DNA of 64,000 bases from Clostridium_I sp963725425. Lineage in GTDB: Bacteria; Bacillota; Clostridia; Clostridiales; Clostridiaceae. Shown piece after piece: positions 56,352-64,000 of this stretch. The stretch lies in assembly GCA_963725425.1 (NCBI GenBank), contig CAVRYJ010000011.1:1-64000 (forward strand). Reading direction: 5' to 3'. The notes under the pieces are model-generated. The model was not told the origin of the DNA and made no database searches. It was given only the letters and a program-made list of their open reading frames with translations. Position 1 is the first letter of the stretch. Each line of letters begins with the position of its first letter. The translations under genes were made by a program, and so were the position numbers.

Positions 56352-56822
56352 ATGTCATTTTCTTTAATGTGGTGGACAAAGGATAATGTCGAACTTGATG
56401 ACGAGGTGTCACTGCAATATTACCGTGTGCAGAAAATATTTGAAGGCTCTATCAGCTTTTGGAAAAGGGCGACCCTCTTCCCAATGACAAACACGGGGGC
56501 AAGGGTAAAAAGGACGAGGAAAAAGCCCCGCTGTCGGAGCTCGTTGAGAAACTTAACGACAGATTTGGAACTGATTTTACAAAGGAAGATATGCTTGTCG
56601 TAGAACAAGTTTGTTGCGGATATGGAAAAAGATAAATATCTATACTTCGTAGAACACTTTAAGTTTCCGTTTAACGATGGGTTTATGGGCGTGGTCGTTG
56701 ACCGCATGGTGCAAAACAAAACATTCTGCGAACGCATCCTTGACGATGACAAGTTCGGCGGGGCATTGAAAGACCTGCTCGTCGGCTATGTCTATGATAG
56801 GCTAAGGACGCAGGCGCAGTAA
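56352..56822 (+). pseudogene. HsdR C-terminal remnant of a second type I system
   Basis: Plus-strand pieces in changing frames: LDDEVSLQYYRVQKIFEGSI, then in another frame KKDEEKAPLSELVEKLNDRF and TKEDMLVVEQV, then DKYLYFVEHFKFPFNDGFMG to RLRTQAQ at 56822. This matches the C-terminal helical domain of HsdR proteins from a family different from the intact one here. No motor or nuclease domain remains. The base composition is higher in GC than the neighbours. Confidence 0.7.
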
Positions 56823-57197
56823 CACTTTGTCTCTGGTATTCAACAAATATTGCAAATGCCTTGATTTTGCGCAAGCAGAAAATGCGTACCCCATACATGG
56901 TACTACACACCCCACGCCCAAGATGCACACGAGTGTGCATAAAATGGCGAAAGGGTACATATTTTAACTAACCACGTTGATTTTGGCTATAAGCAAGACC
57001 CGCATTGGAAATCACAAAAGCCTGTGAAGCAGCATTCCACAAGGCTTAACAGGTTTCTTATCAAAAAAAGGAGTCATGACCACCCGTTAAACGGGTGGCA
57101 TGCACTAGCCCTATAAGGGCCTGATACTGGCTGTGTCTCAAGACACGTTGAATAAGTTCGCCAACCGCATAATTTTTACAGACTACCCCTAAAGGGG

Positions 57198-59853
57198 TTA
57201 TTTCTTTTTGCCTATATTTACAGGCTCACCCGTGAACGGGTCAATAAACTCTTTCATACTTATTTGATCACTTGCTATATCTTCTTGTAATTGATTTTTT
57301 ATATACTCCTGTATCGCCTTTTTATTTCTTCCAACTGTGTCGGATAAGTCCGAACCCTTTCGAGTTCTTTCTCTCCTAAGAACCGTGCTTGAAGGTTTCC
57401 CTTCACACGGCTCACGCATCCTAAACTTTCAAATCTTTCATTTTTGTTAGTCTAAACTTGAAAGCGGCTGTTCCCTTATATGCCATTCTTTTTGCGGCTC
57501 TTCTTCGTTCTCTCTTTATCAAGAAATATTCTTTTTCTGTGTACGGGTTCATGTCGAGTTTAATTCTTTCGTGCCTAACAATTGGTATGTCAGATGGTAG
57601 GATTAAAGTTGCTTTTTTTCCATCCGAGAAAATCCAGTCCCTTGAACCTTTACTTTTCCAGTATCTCTCTTTTAGCCATTTTGCTCCCTTGTTTGGATGT
57701 CTTCTTTTTGCCCATTTCCAAACCATAGTGAATATACGACAATTCAAAATTTCAAATGTCTGCTTTGCACAAACTGGCTGATGATAATTACACCAACCTT
57801 TCAAAACTTGATTCAATTTGTAAATTAGGAATTCTTGCTTTACTGTCTTATTCGCATGTATAATTTCACTTATCTTCTTTGTGACTTTATTCAGAGATTT
57901 TACAGATGGCTTGATTATCAACTTACTACTGTACTTTCTAAAGTTCCACCCAAGAAAATCAAATCCATCATTTATATTAGTTATGACTGTCTTTTCCTTG
58001 GATAGTTCAAGTCCTCTTTTTTTCAAAAATTCACTAATTATGACCACAATTTGCTCAAGAACATCTTTGTTATTTGCTGTTACTACAAAATCATCTGCAT
58101 ATCTTACGATATTCAGCTGATTTGGATTGTTTCTATTGTGGTAACTGACTTTTCCCTTCTTTGTCAAGAAATAATTCCTGGCTATTTCATATTCAAGTCC
58201 ATCTAGTGTCAAATTTGCAAGAGTTGGACTAATTGTTCCACCTTGAATTGCTCCCTTTGTAGTTGGGAAAAGTTGTTTTCTATAAACAAAACCAGCCTTA
58301 AGAAACTTATTGAGTATCATCTTATTAATTGGAATATTATCCAACATCCATTGATGGTTTATATTATCAAAACAACCCTTGATGTCTCCCTCTAGAATCC
58401 ACTGACCACTCCTTCTTGATGATAGCATTGTAAAAATTTGCTCCATTGCATCCGCACAGCTCCTATATTTTCTAAAACCAAAGCTACGCTTATCACCAAT
58501 AGTCTCTGCTATTGGTTGCAGAGCATACAAAAATAGTGTCTGCATTGCTCTATCATTCATAGTAGGAATACTCAGTGGTCTCAGTTTTCCATTTTCCTTC
58601 TTGATATGAACCCGCCTTGTCGGCATTGGCTTATAGCCTTTTTTTACCTTCAAGTCGATAACCGCCTGATATTTTTGCTTATTTGTTGTCCAAAGTACCT
58701 TATCCACTCCAGCGGTTTTCCCACCTTTGTTTCTAGTCACTTTTTTCACCGACAAAGCTTTTGCATAAAAGGAATGTGTTATGAGATGCTGAAGCCTTTT
58801 TACAAGATTCCATTTTCTCATTTCTACTGCCTTTACTATCCGGAGTTGAAGTCTATTAACATATTCTTCAGCTATTTTCCAGTCGATTGACTGCCATTTC
58901 ATCTCATCAGAACTGTTTGAACGATTCTCACATTTCGTGCAATTGAATCCTTGTTCATCCATAGTAATTCATCCCTTTCCTGTAATAGAATACGTGCCGA
59001 AGTCAGCTATCTTTCAATTGGAACAAATCTTGAATTCCTATACTCTATATTACATAGAGCCCTTCGCTTTTTCGGCATCCTTTACCCTCTAGTCATTGTA
59101 CATTTCTCACGATTTGCCTACCATTTTACAGGAGACCATAGGGCTTAACCTTGTCTAGCTATCTGAATAGTTATGATTCACTTAGGATGTACCAATAAAC
59201 CGATAGGATCGAGCTTTACCTCTGTCATCTTATTACCGTACGTGAACAATTACGGTAATCATCCTATATTCCCTTTTGGGTAAGGCGTATCATCTACCTT
59301 TCACCTTTTCTACTTGACGATTCTACAATACTTCACTTGCGTTATCCATATGAATCTTTTCCTAGTTGCAGTAATGGTTGTAGATACCATACTTGCCCCG
59401 TTGTCCCAGTTTGCTTAGAACCTCCAAATTACTTTGAACGCACCAACTGGTAGGAATACCCGAAGATGATCGGGAAATACTTTTAGCATAATTCAGACAA
59501 CCCCTCTAAGGTCGCACATCCACATAATAACCTCTACACCAAAATTGTCTATTTCCATACTTATACTTCAAGTTTGCATGTCTATCAAATATCATTAGCG
59601 AACTCTTACCTTTCAGATATCCCATAAATTGTGCAACACTTAACTTCGGTGGTATACTCACTAGCATATGTATGTGATCTGGACATGCATTTGCTTCTAT
59701 TATTTCTACGCCTTTATACTCACATAATTTCCTTAGTATTTGCCCTATATCAACCTTTATTTTCCCATATATTATCTGCCTTCGATACTTGGGTGCAAAC
59801 ACAATATGGTATTTGCAATTCCATTTACTGTGTGCTAAACTCTGAATGTCCAT
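57198..59853 (-). CDS. tnpA: IS200-type TnpA, split by a group II intron (exons 59518-59853 and 57198-57338)
   Basis: Exon 1 encodes KYHIVFAPKYRRQIIYG, the HuH motif CPDHIHMLVSIPP, and ends in RGYYVD. Exon 2 begins TVGRNKKAIQEYIKNQLQED and ends in IGKKK. Joined (336 + 141 nt) they give one 158-aa Y1 transposase of normal length, with the catalytic Tyr region around the junction. Splicing must occur for active protein. The start has an AAAGGAGG ribosome binding site. The sequence differs from the IS200-type tnpA at 51 kb. Confidence 0.88.
57339..59517 (-). mobile_element. Complete group II intron (2179 nt) with encoded reverse transcriptase
   Basis: The 5' boundary is GTGCGACC at 59517, read on the minus strand. 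Domain V is visible at about 57376-57418 (GAGCCGTG ... CACGGTTC hairpin) and the 3' end reads TTATCCGAC at 57339. Excision exactly restores the tnpA frame, which fixes both boundaries. The intron ORF lies in domain IV. All parts look intact, so the intron is probably mobile and self-splicing with its maturase. Confidence 0.9.
57421..58962 (-). CDS. ltrA: Group II intron reverse transcriptase/maturase
   Basis: A 513-aa protein. The RT domain has GVDKVLW, RRVHIKKENGKLRPLSIPTM, DRAMQTLFLYALQPIAE, SFGFRKYRSCADAMEQI, ILEGDIKGCFDNINH (catalytic Asp) and IVRYADDFVVTA (YADD box), then GFDFLGWNFRKY. The maturase domain includes LNQVLKGWCNYHQP and KWAKRRHPNKGAKW. The C terminus is basic and has no H-N-H endonuclease, so reverse splicing would be primed at replication forks or other nicks. 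The ORF is intact, inside domain IV of the intron. Confidence 0.95.
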   Translation of the reverse strand: MDEQGFNCTKCENRSNSSDEMKWQSIDWKIAEEYVNRLQLRIVKAVEMRKWNLVKRLQHLITHSFYAKALSVKKVTRNKGGKTAGVDKVLWTTNKQKYQAVIDLKVKKGYKPMPTRRVHIKKENGKLRPLSIPTMNDRAMQTLFLYALQPIAETIGDKRSFGFRKYRSCADAMEQIFTMLSSRRSGQWILEGDIKGCFDNINHQWMLDNIPINKMILNKFLKAGFVYRKQLFPTTKGAIQGGTISPTLANLTLDGLEYEIARNYFLTKKGKVSYHNRNNPNQLNIVRYADDFVVTANNKDVLEQIVVIISEFLKKRGLELSKEKTVITNINDGFDFLGWNFRKYSSKLIIKPSVKSLNKVTKKISEIIHANKTVKQEFLIYKLNQVLKGWCNYHQPVCAKQTFEILNCRIFTMVWKWAKRRHPNKGAKWLKERYWKSKGSRDWIFSDGKKATLILPSDIPIVRHERIKLDMNPYTEKEYFLIKRERRRAAKRMAYKGTAAFKFRLTKMKDLKV

Positions 59854-59996
59854 TTGGATAACCTCCTTTGCCTTTAAAATTGGTTGGCGAACCTAATTTT
59901 ATATTAGCAAAGGGGGTTCTTTTTTTCCACTCATAGCTATAAGCTTTTTAGAACCACAGGTAAAACCTGTGGTATTCAAAACACAAGAAAATAATG

Positions 59997-60023
59997 ACTC
60001 AAACTTTGTATCAAAGTTTGAGT
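59997..60023. terminator. Perfect 12-bp hairpin next to the tRNA fragment
   Basis: ACTCAAACTTTG and CAAAGTTTGAGT pair exactly around a 3-base loop. It lies 7 bases downstream (minus strand) of the tRNA 3' end and is probably the tRNA's former terminator. Confidence 0.7.
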
Positions 60024-60030
60024 CATTAGG

Positions 60031-60060
60031 TGGTGCGGATAACAGGACTCGAACCTGCAC
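60031..60060 (-). tRNA. tRNA 3'-end fragment (probable attachment half-site)
   Basis: On the minus strand GTGCAGGTTCGAGTCCTG followed by TTATCCGCACCA forms the T-arm, 3' acceptor strand and CCA of a tRNA. I cannot find a matching 5' acceptor (GCGGATA), D-arm or anticodon arm within the next ~100 bases. It is therefore a partial tRNA, as left at one end of an element that integrated into a tRNA gene, not a functional gene. Confidence 0.6.
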
Positions 60061-60610
60061 TGATTTCTCACTAGTACCTGAAACTTGAGAAAGTACTTTT
60101 TGCTTTTTCTTACAAGCCTGTACTAACTCCCATAAAGTCTGTTGTACCAATTGTTTAGAAGATACTTTATAAATTATTATTCTATATCCGGCTAATCCCT
60201 ATTAGGAATTATGTTAGCAAAATGTTAGCAAATTTATTTCTTGAAAATATTGATATCAGTAGGATTGCATATACTACCGAATAATTGGTTAGATATTAAA
60301 TAAGTCACTATAATAGTATTCCTTATTTTCTTGAGTATAATAAATTTAGTTTTTCATTCAATTTTATTTCTTATTTAAGATCTATAAAACTGAATATAAC
60401 CTACAGATTGCGAATGTGTATCTTTGCTTATTTTAGGATACAGCAGGTTGTATTGATCCCTTATAAATAGCATTCTCTTATGATTTTGTCTATTGCATTT
60501 TATGTCGATATCAGGTATTATTTTACATATTAAGGACCCATTTTGTTATAACTATAAATCCATATTTTAAAGGCTGTAAATATTTATTACTCTATATAGG
60601 GGTACCGCCA
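60061..60610. other. Spacer holding the right 22-bp repeat (60211-60232)
   Basis: No gene is supported. The minus-strand frame running through the tRNA fragment is an artefact. The 22-bp repeat identical to 51955-51976 lies at 60211-60232. The last 12 bases before the IS4 copy (GGGGTACCGCCA) are nearly the reverse complement of the bases that follow that element. Confidence 0.5.
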
Positions 60611-62335
60611 CATAGCCATCAAGCTAAGAAAACTCTATAAAAATAAAGCCCCCCATTTGTAAAAAATGTTACCATTAATGAGATAACAAAAACACTTCTA
60701 TGGGGGCACATATAAATGACAGAAGAAAAAATAACATTAGAAGAAAATATAAATATTTTTTCAGATGAACTAAAAAGATGTTTTTCAAAAGATGACATTG
60801 AAGAAATAGCGAGAGAAACAGGCTTTGTGAAAAGAAAAGGCAAAATCAATGCATGTGACTTCATTTGCTTATGCAGTTTTATGGATGTAGAAGTTGCAAG
60901 AAATACACTTGTTACATTATGTACAAAGCTTAGTTCAAAAATAGGCATAGTTATTTCTAGTCAAGCATTAGATCAGCGCTTAAATGAAAGGTGTGTGGAG
61001 TTTTTAAAGAAGATTTTCGAGAAATTATTATGCCAAACAATAACAAATAATACTTGTATACAGAGTATATGGGATGAATATTTCAAACGAATAAGAATAC
61101 TTGATTCTACTTCTTTTCAAGTACCAGAAAACTATAAAAATACTTATCCGGGATCAGGTGGATGCTCTCAACCCTCCGGGGTAAAAATACAACTAGAATA
61201 TGAATTAAAATCCGGAAATCTTATCAATTTAGCCGTAGGCGCTGGATCTGGAAATGACAATATTTTTGGAAGCAAAATAAGAGAGACAATTAAATCAGGC
61301 GACATTATTCTAAGAGATCTTGGGTATTTTAGCTTTGAGGATTTTTTAGATGTGGAAAAAAGAGAAGCCTTTTATATATCCAGACTTAAACCTAATATAG
61401 CAGTGTATATTGAAAGCAATGATATAGAGTATTACAAAAATGGCACCACTAAAAAATCAAGTCTTTTTAAAAGAATCTATATTTCTGAAATCATGAAACA
61501 GATGAGAGATGGAGAACATTATGAGATTAATGATGTCTATATAGGTACAGAGAAAAAGCTAAAAACTAGACTTATTTTATATAAACTAACAAAAGATCAA
61601 TTAGGAAAAAGGTCCAGAAAATGCGAGAAAAATGCTAAAAAGAAAGGTATAAAAAAGAGTGATAACACCATTCAATTATTAGGAATATCTATTTATATAA
61701 CAAATGTTAAGCAAGAAGTTCTAACCGCAGAACAAGTTAATGATTTTTACTCACTTAGGTGGCAAATTGAAATTATTTTTAAAACGTGGAAATCCATATT
61801 CCACATACATGGCGTAAAGCCAGTGAAAATAGAACGATTTCAATGCCAGCTTTATGGAAAACTTATCTTACTACTATTGAGTTCCACTGTAATGTTTAAA
61901 ATGAGAGCTTTAGTTATACAAAATAAAAAGCTTGAAACTAGTGAAATGAAAACTTCTGAGATAGTCCATGAATATATTGATAGCCTATATTTTGAGCTTA
62001 TAAAATTTCCTAGTGAATCTTCCCATACCTTAAAGTTAATGTTTGAAAACGTAGTTAGGAATGGCCTTAAATCTCATAGGAAGCACAAGAAAACTGTTTT
62101 TGATATTCTTGGAGTTTGCTATAAGCGAACATCAGCTAAAAATAAAATTGCAGCATAAATTAAATTAATAAAGCTGTAAAAATTTTCACAATACACGTGG
62201 CTTTTTTGTGTACAATAAAAATATCTAAATACATATAATATTCATTTAAACTTATGATAAGAAATACCAATTGTAAAAATATAGGATTTAGTGAGAGGAT
62301 AAACTCATTCAATATTTCTTAGCTTGATGGCTATG
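60611..62335 (+). mobile_element. IS4-family element (IS231-like), complete copy 2
   Basis: 1725 bp with ends CATAGCCATCAAGCTAAG and its exact reverse complement. The length is identical to copy 1 after removal of the nested IS66. The flanks are not a direct duplication; instead GGTACCGCCA (left) and TGGCGATACC (right) are inverted relative to each other with one mismatch. Confidence 0.9.
60716..62158 (+). CDS. IS4-family transposase (copy 2)
   Basis: 480 aa, same length as copy 1 and about 93% identical by eye. DDE motifs are RIRILDSTSFQVPENYKN, IILRDLGYFSFEDF and FYSLRWQIEIIFKTWKS. There are no frameshifts, and the start follows GGGGGCACATATAA. The inverted repeats are intact on both sides, so this copy is likely active. 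Confidence 0.93.
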   Translation: MTEEKITLEENINIFSDELKRCFSKDDIEEIARETGFVKRKGKINACDFICLCSFMDVEVARNTLVTLCTKLSSKIGIVISSQALDQRLNERCVEFLKKIFEKLLCQTITNNTCIQSIWDEYFKRIRILDSTSFQVPENYKNTYPGSGGCSQPSGVKIQLEYELKSGNLINLAVGAGSGNDNIFGSKIRETIKSGDIILRDLGYFSFEDFLDVEKREAFYISRLKPNIAVYIESNDIEYYKNGTTKKSSLFKRIYISEIMKQMRDGEHYEINDVYIGTEKKLKTRLILYKLTKDQLGKRSRKCEKNAKKKGIKKSDNTIQLLGISIYITNVKQEVLTAEQVNDFYSLRWQIEIIFKTWKSIFHIHGVKPVKIERFQCQLYGKLILLLLSSTVMFKMRALVIQNKKLETSEMKTSEIVHEYIDSLYFELIKFPSESSHTLKLMFENVVRNGLKSHRKHKKTVFDILGVCYKRTSAKNKIAA

Positions 62336-62363
62336 TGGCGATACCCCAGATTGGAGATATATG

Positions 62364-62516
62364 ATGAAATTAATGTGTAAATGTGGAAACATAGAGGATT
62401 TAAAAACAGATAATAAAATAGTGAATTTTGAATTTAGATATTGTGACGATGGAACTATAATATTAGTTTGTAAGAAGTGTAATGAATCTGTTTTTATAAA
62501 ATTAAAGAATAGTTAA
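62364..62516 (+). CDS. Small zinc-ribbon-like protein (50 aa)
   Basis: The ATG follows TTGGAGAT at good spacing and the gene is closed by a hairpin terminator. The sequence has CKCGN near the start and CKKCN near the end, two Cys pairs spaced ~35 residues apart as in a rubredoxin-like zinc ribbon. There is a long central strand region. I recognise no named family; a nucleic-acid-binding or scaffold role is possible. It begins 29 bp after the IS4 end. Confidence 0.6.
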   Translation: MKLMCKCGNIEDLKTDNKIVNFEFRYCDDGTIILVCKKCNESVFIKLKNS

Positions 62517-62517
62517 T

Positions 62518-62552
62518 ATACTCTGAAATATTATTTTCAGAGTATATTACTT
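62518..62552 (+). terminator. Terminator after the zinc-ribbon gene
   Basis: ATACTCTGAAAA-type arm pairs with TTTTCAGAGTAT (62518-62545), then TTACTTT. One base past the stop codon. Confidence 0.7.
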
Positions 62553-62718
62553 TAATCTTTTGTGTAGGTTCGTGATAAGTATACTCTAAACAAACTATAA
62601 AATCTATGATTTGTTATGCACTAGTATTTTAAAATTATTTTGATGAACTCTAAAATTATTAGCAAAAGGACATATAATAATAGTGTAAACAAAAATTTGA
62701 CAATTGGAGGGCAAAGAT

Positions 62719-62817
62719 ATGCACATAACATTTAAAAATTTAAACATAAAAATAGACAAATCAGCAATTATTTTACTAATTAGTTTAATTTTGCTTATGA
62801 CGAAACTTATAAAATAA
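62719..62817 (+). CDS. Small single-membrane-segment peptide (32 aa)
   Basis: ATG preceded by TTGGAGGGC, a strong ribosome binding site. The peptide has a short amphipathic start (MHITFKNLNIKIDK) and one hydrophobic segment (SAIILLISLILLM), then a basic end TKLIK. Typical of small membrane proteins or type I toxin-like peptides, but no antisense RNA can be shown. Real translation is uncertain. The rest of 62546-63090 holds no other supported gene. Confidence 0.45.
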   Translation: MHITFKNLNIKIDKSAIILLISLILLMTKLIK

Positions 62818-63090
62818 AAATGGTTTTCGTTTTACTTAATTTTACAAAAGGTACTATATTGTAATTAAAAAAGTGTACTAAATAACTTATTAGGTTATTT
62901 GTATACTTTTTTAGTAAATTATAGCCATTTATCATTATATCTTCCTTTACTTTTTATATATCATTTAACTATAGTTTTTTGATACACAATTAAATCTCCA
63001 AACGTTTGGATATTTGATTGTGACTTTTTAATATTTTCAGGTAATTACTGTATGACCATTTCTTTGAAAGACGAAGTAACTATTTTTTTT

Positions 63091-63492
63091 TTAGTCCTTT
63101 AAAATATTTATAAGAAATTCTCTTTTCCATACAATACTTATTTGAATCAATAACAAACATAAGTACATTACCAATGCTTCATTATAATTAGCTAGAAAGT
63201 TATTATCTGGCGGAGCAATAAAGCTTATTGCTGTCATAGTTTTTATCATTTCACATATTCCAATAATACCTTTCAAGAAGTCTCTGCCTGTCAAAACGTT
63301 GTTCATTTCTTTAGATCTTGAATATTTGAAATATATAGCTCCAAATATAATAGTTATAACAATATTAATTACAAAACATTTCATATCTAAATCAGAATTG
63401 CTTTTAATGTATCCTAGCATAAAATAAAGTGAAGTGAATAGTGTTAAAACTCCAATTAGAAATGAAATAACACATATAAAAACTTTTTTCAT
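63091..63492 (-). CDS. Hypothetical membrane protein (133 aa)
   Basis: Starts after AGAAAGGTTAAATT. Hydrophobic segments lie at about 5-28, 38-56 and 104-122, with a weaker one near 70-95. There are no recognisable motifs and no family I know. It stands alone near the right end of the window, and no partner gene is adjacent. Function unknown. Confidence 0.65.
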   Translation of the reverse strand: MKKVFICVISFLIGVLTLFTSLYFMLGYIKSNSDLDMKCFVINIVITIIFGAIYFKYSRSKEMNNVLTGRDFLKGIIGICEMIKTMTAISFIAPPDNNFLANYNEALVMYLCLLLIQISIVWKREFLINILKD

Positions 63493-64000
63493 AATTTAAC
63501 CTTTCTTTCTAAAATATTTTTTCAATTTTATAATTCGCCATATTTTCAGATGGTGCAGATGTCTGCACTAATCAAACTAAAAAAATTATTCCTGAATAAA
63601 TATATCCTTGATGTTTTTACATTATATTTTCTATAAAAATGGGTAAAAAATAAAAGCTCACTAAAGCTTTATTATTCAACAATATTTAAAACGGATTGTT
63701 GTGTACTTATAACCCCAACCCATACATGTTATACTCTCATTTTATCCCTTTAGAACACTCATAATTAGATTGTCTGCTTCTAGTAATAGATTATGATAGA
63801 ATCCCATTCCTCTTAATATCCTCCCTTTTCCTGATTCACCAAATATGTACCTGTCTTATCATTTAATTCATCAAAGTTAAGTTTATTATTTTTCAATTTA
63901 CATCACCCTTCCATTTTAAAAGTTTTCATTCGTCACAAGCCACTACCCTTTATGGTAGCTGGCAGTTGAAAGTAATGCTGAACTCTTTAGATTCTGTATC
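63493..64000. other. AT-rich end region with a frameshifted minus-strand scrap (63742-63896)
   Basis: On the minus strand a TTG after GAAGGGTGATG opens KNNKLNFDELNDKTGTYL; a shift into another frame gives FGESGKGRILRGMGFYHNLL, ending SVLKG. It may be a decayed small gene. No complete frame, tRNA or repeat is supported in the rest. Confidence 0.3.

Larger units (their letters stand above)
57075..59975 (-). mobile_element. IS200/IS605-type element interrupted by a group II intron
   Basis: Hairpins typical of IS200 ends lie on both sides: ACCACAGGT/ACCTGTGGT at 59953-59973 upstream of tnpA, and CCACCCGTT/AACGGGTGG at 57080-57098 downstream. Between them is a tnpA split by the intron. Exact ends are estimates. 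Confidence 0.7.

Noticed and set aside
59899..60150. An 83-codon minus-strand ORF covering the tRNA fragment
   Set aside because: The frame runs through the tRNA T-arm and the IS200 end; it has no ribosome binding site and its residues reflect the tRNA sequence.
60031..60190. A complete tRNA gene
   Set aside because: Only the T-arm and 3' acceptor with CCA can be folded; the 5' acceptor, D-arm and anticodon arm could not be found.
1..64000. CRISPR array or cas genes
   Set aside because: No regularly spaced short direct repeats and no cas-like protein were seen.

Overview
The window looks like an accessory region of a Clostridium-type Firmicute chromosome. It is AT-rich, has strong GGAGG-type ribosome binding sites, and carries PTS and other fermentative sugar genes, a c-di-GMP-I riboswitch and a LexA box of the Bacillus/Clostridium type. 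I count seven insertion sequences, complete or interrupted, one intact group II intron and many gene remnants. Several pieces are nested inside one another.

Layout. 1-2.3 kb: a group II intron maturase remnant, an ISAs1-family IS and a decayed copy of a repeated module (copy A). 2.3-13.4 kb: an eight-gene minus-strand sugar cluster, read from right to left as beta-glucoside-type PTS, apiosidase-like (DUF4038) hydrolase, split transketolase (two genes), FGGY kinase, fucose-isomerase-like protein, LacI regulator and GH1 6-phospho-beta-glucosidase. My reading is uptake of an apiosyl-glucoside (or a similar pentosyl-glucoside) as a phosphate, cytoplasmic cleavage, then isomerase-kinase-transketolase catabolism of the pentose. 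13.6-18 kb: an IS66 remnant, a truncated alpha/beta hydrolase, repeat module copy B and a broken HD-GYP gene. 18-25.7 kb: an Amadori-compound (fructosamine) cluster with a SIS-domain deglycase, Dcu-family transporter, two PfkB kinases, YjbQ protein, amidohydrolase, cupin and a divergent GntR regulator with an operator array. 26.2-28 kb: module copy C, with a minimal LexA-like repressor under an SOS box.

29.4-44.6 kb is the defence region. It starts with a nucleoside-phosphorylase-domain effector followed by an NB-ARC/TPR receptor. The two proteins share a short Gly/Asn motif, at the effector's C terminus and the receptor's N terminus, the arrangement expected of NLR-associated amyloid signalling. 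The receptor gene carries two compensating frameshifts. Next comes a type I restriction-modification operon (hsdM-hsdS-hsdR) whose hsdM is split by a 1725-bp IS4-family element that itself contains an IS66-family element. Both insertions have exact target duplications.

45-64 kb is a mobile-element graveyard. It holds an IS4 end fragment, an unknown 292-aa protein, IS1182, IS1380 with an IS200-type element inside it, a GC-rich block (AraC regulator, DHA2-type MFS exporter, metallo-beta-lactamase-fold hydrolase), an orphan c-di-GMP-I riboswitch, remnants of a large serine recombinase and of a second HsdR, a complete group II intron inside an IS200-type tnpA, a tRNA 3'-end fragment and a second intact IS4 copy. 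It ends with small hypothetical genes. A 22-bp direct repeat flanks the 52-60 kb block.
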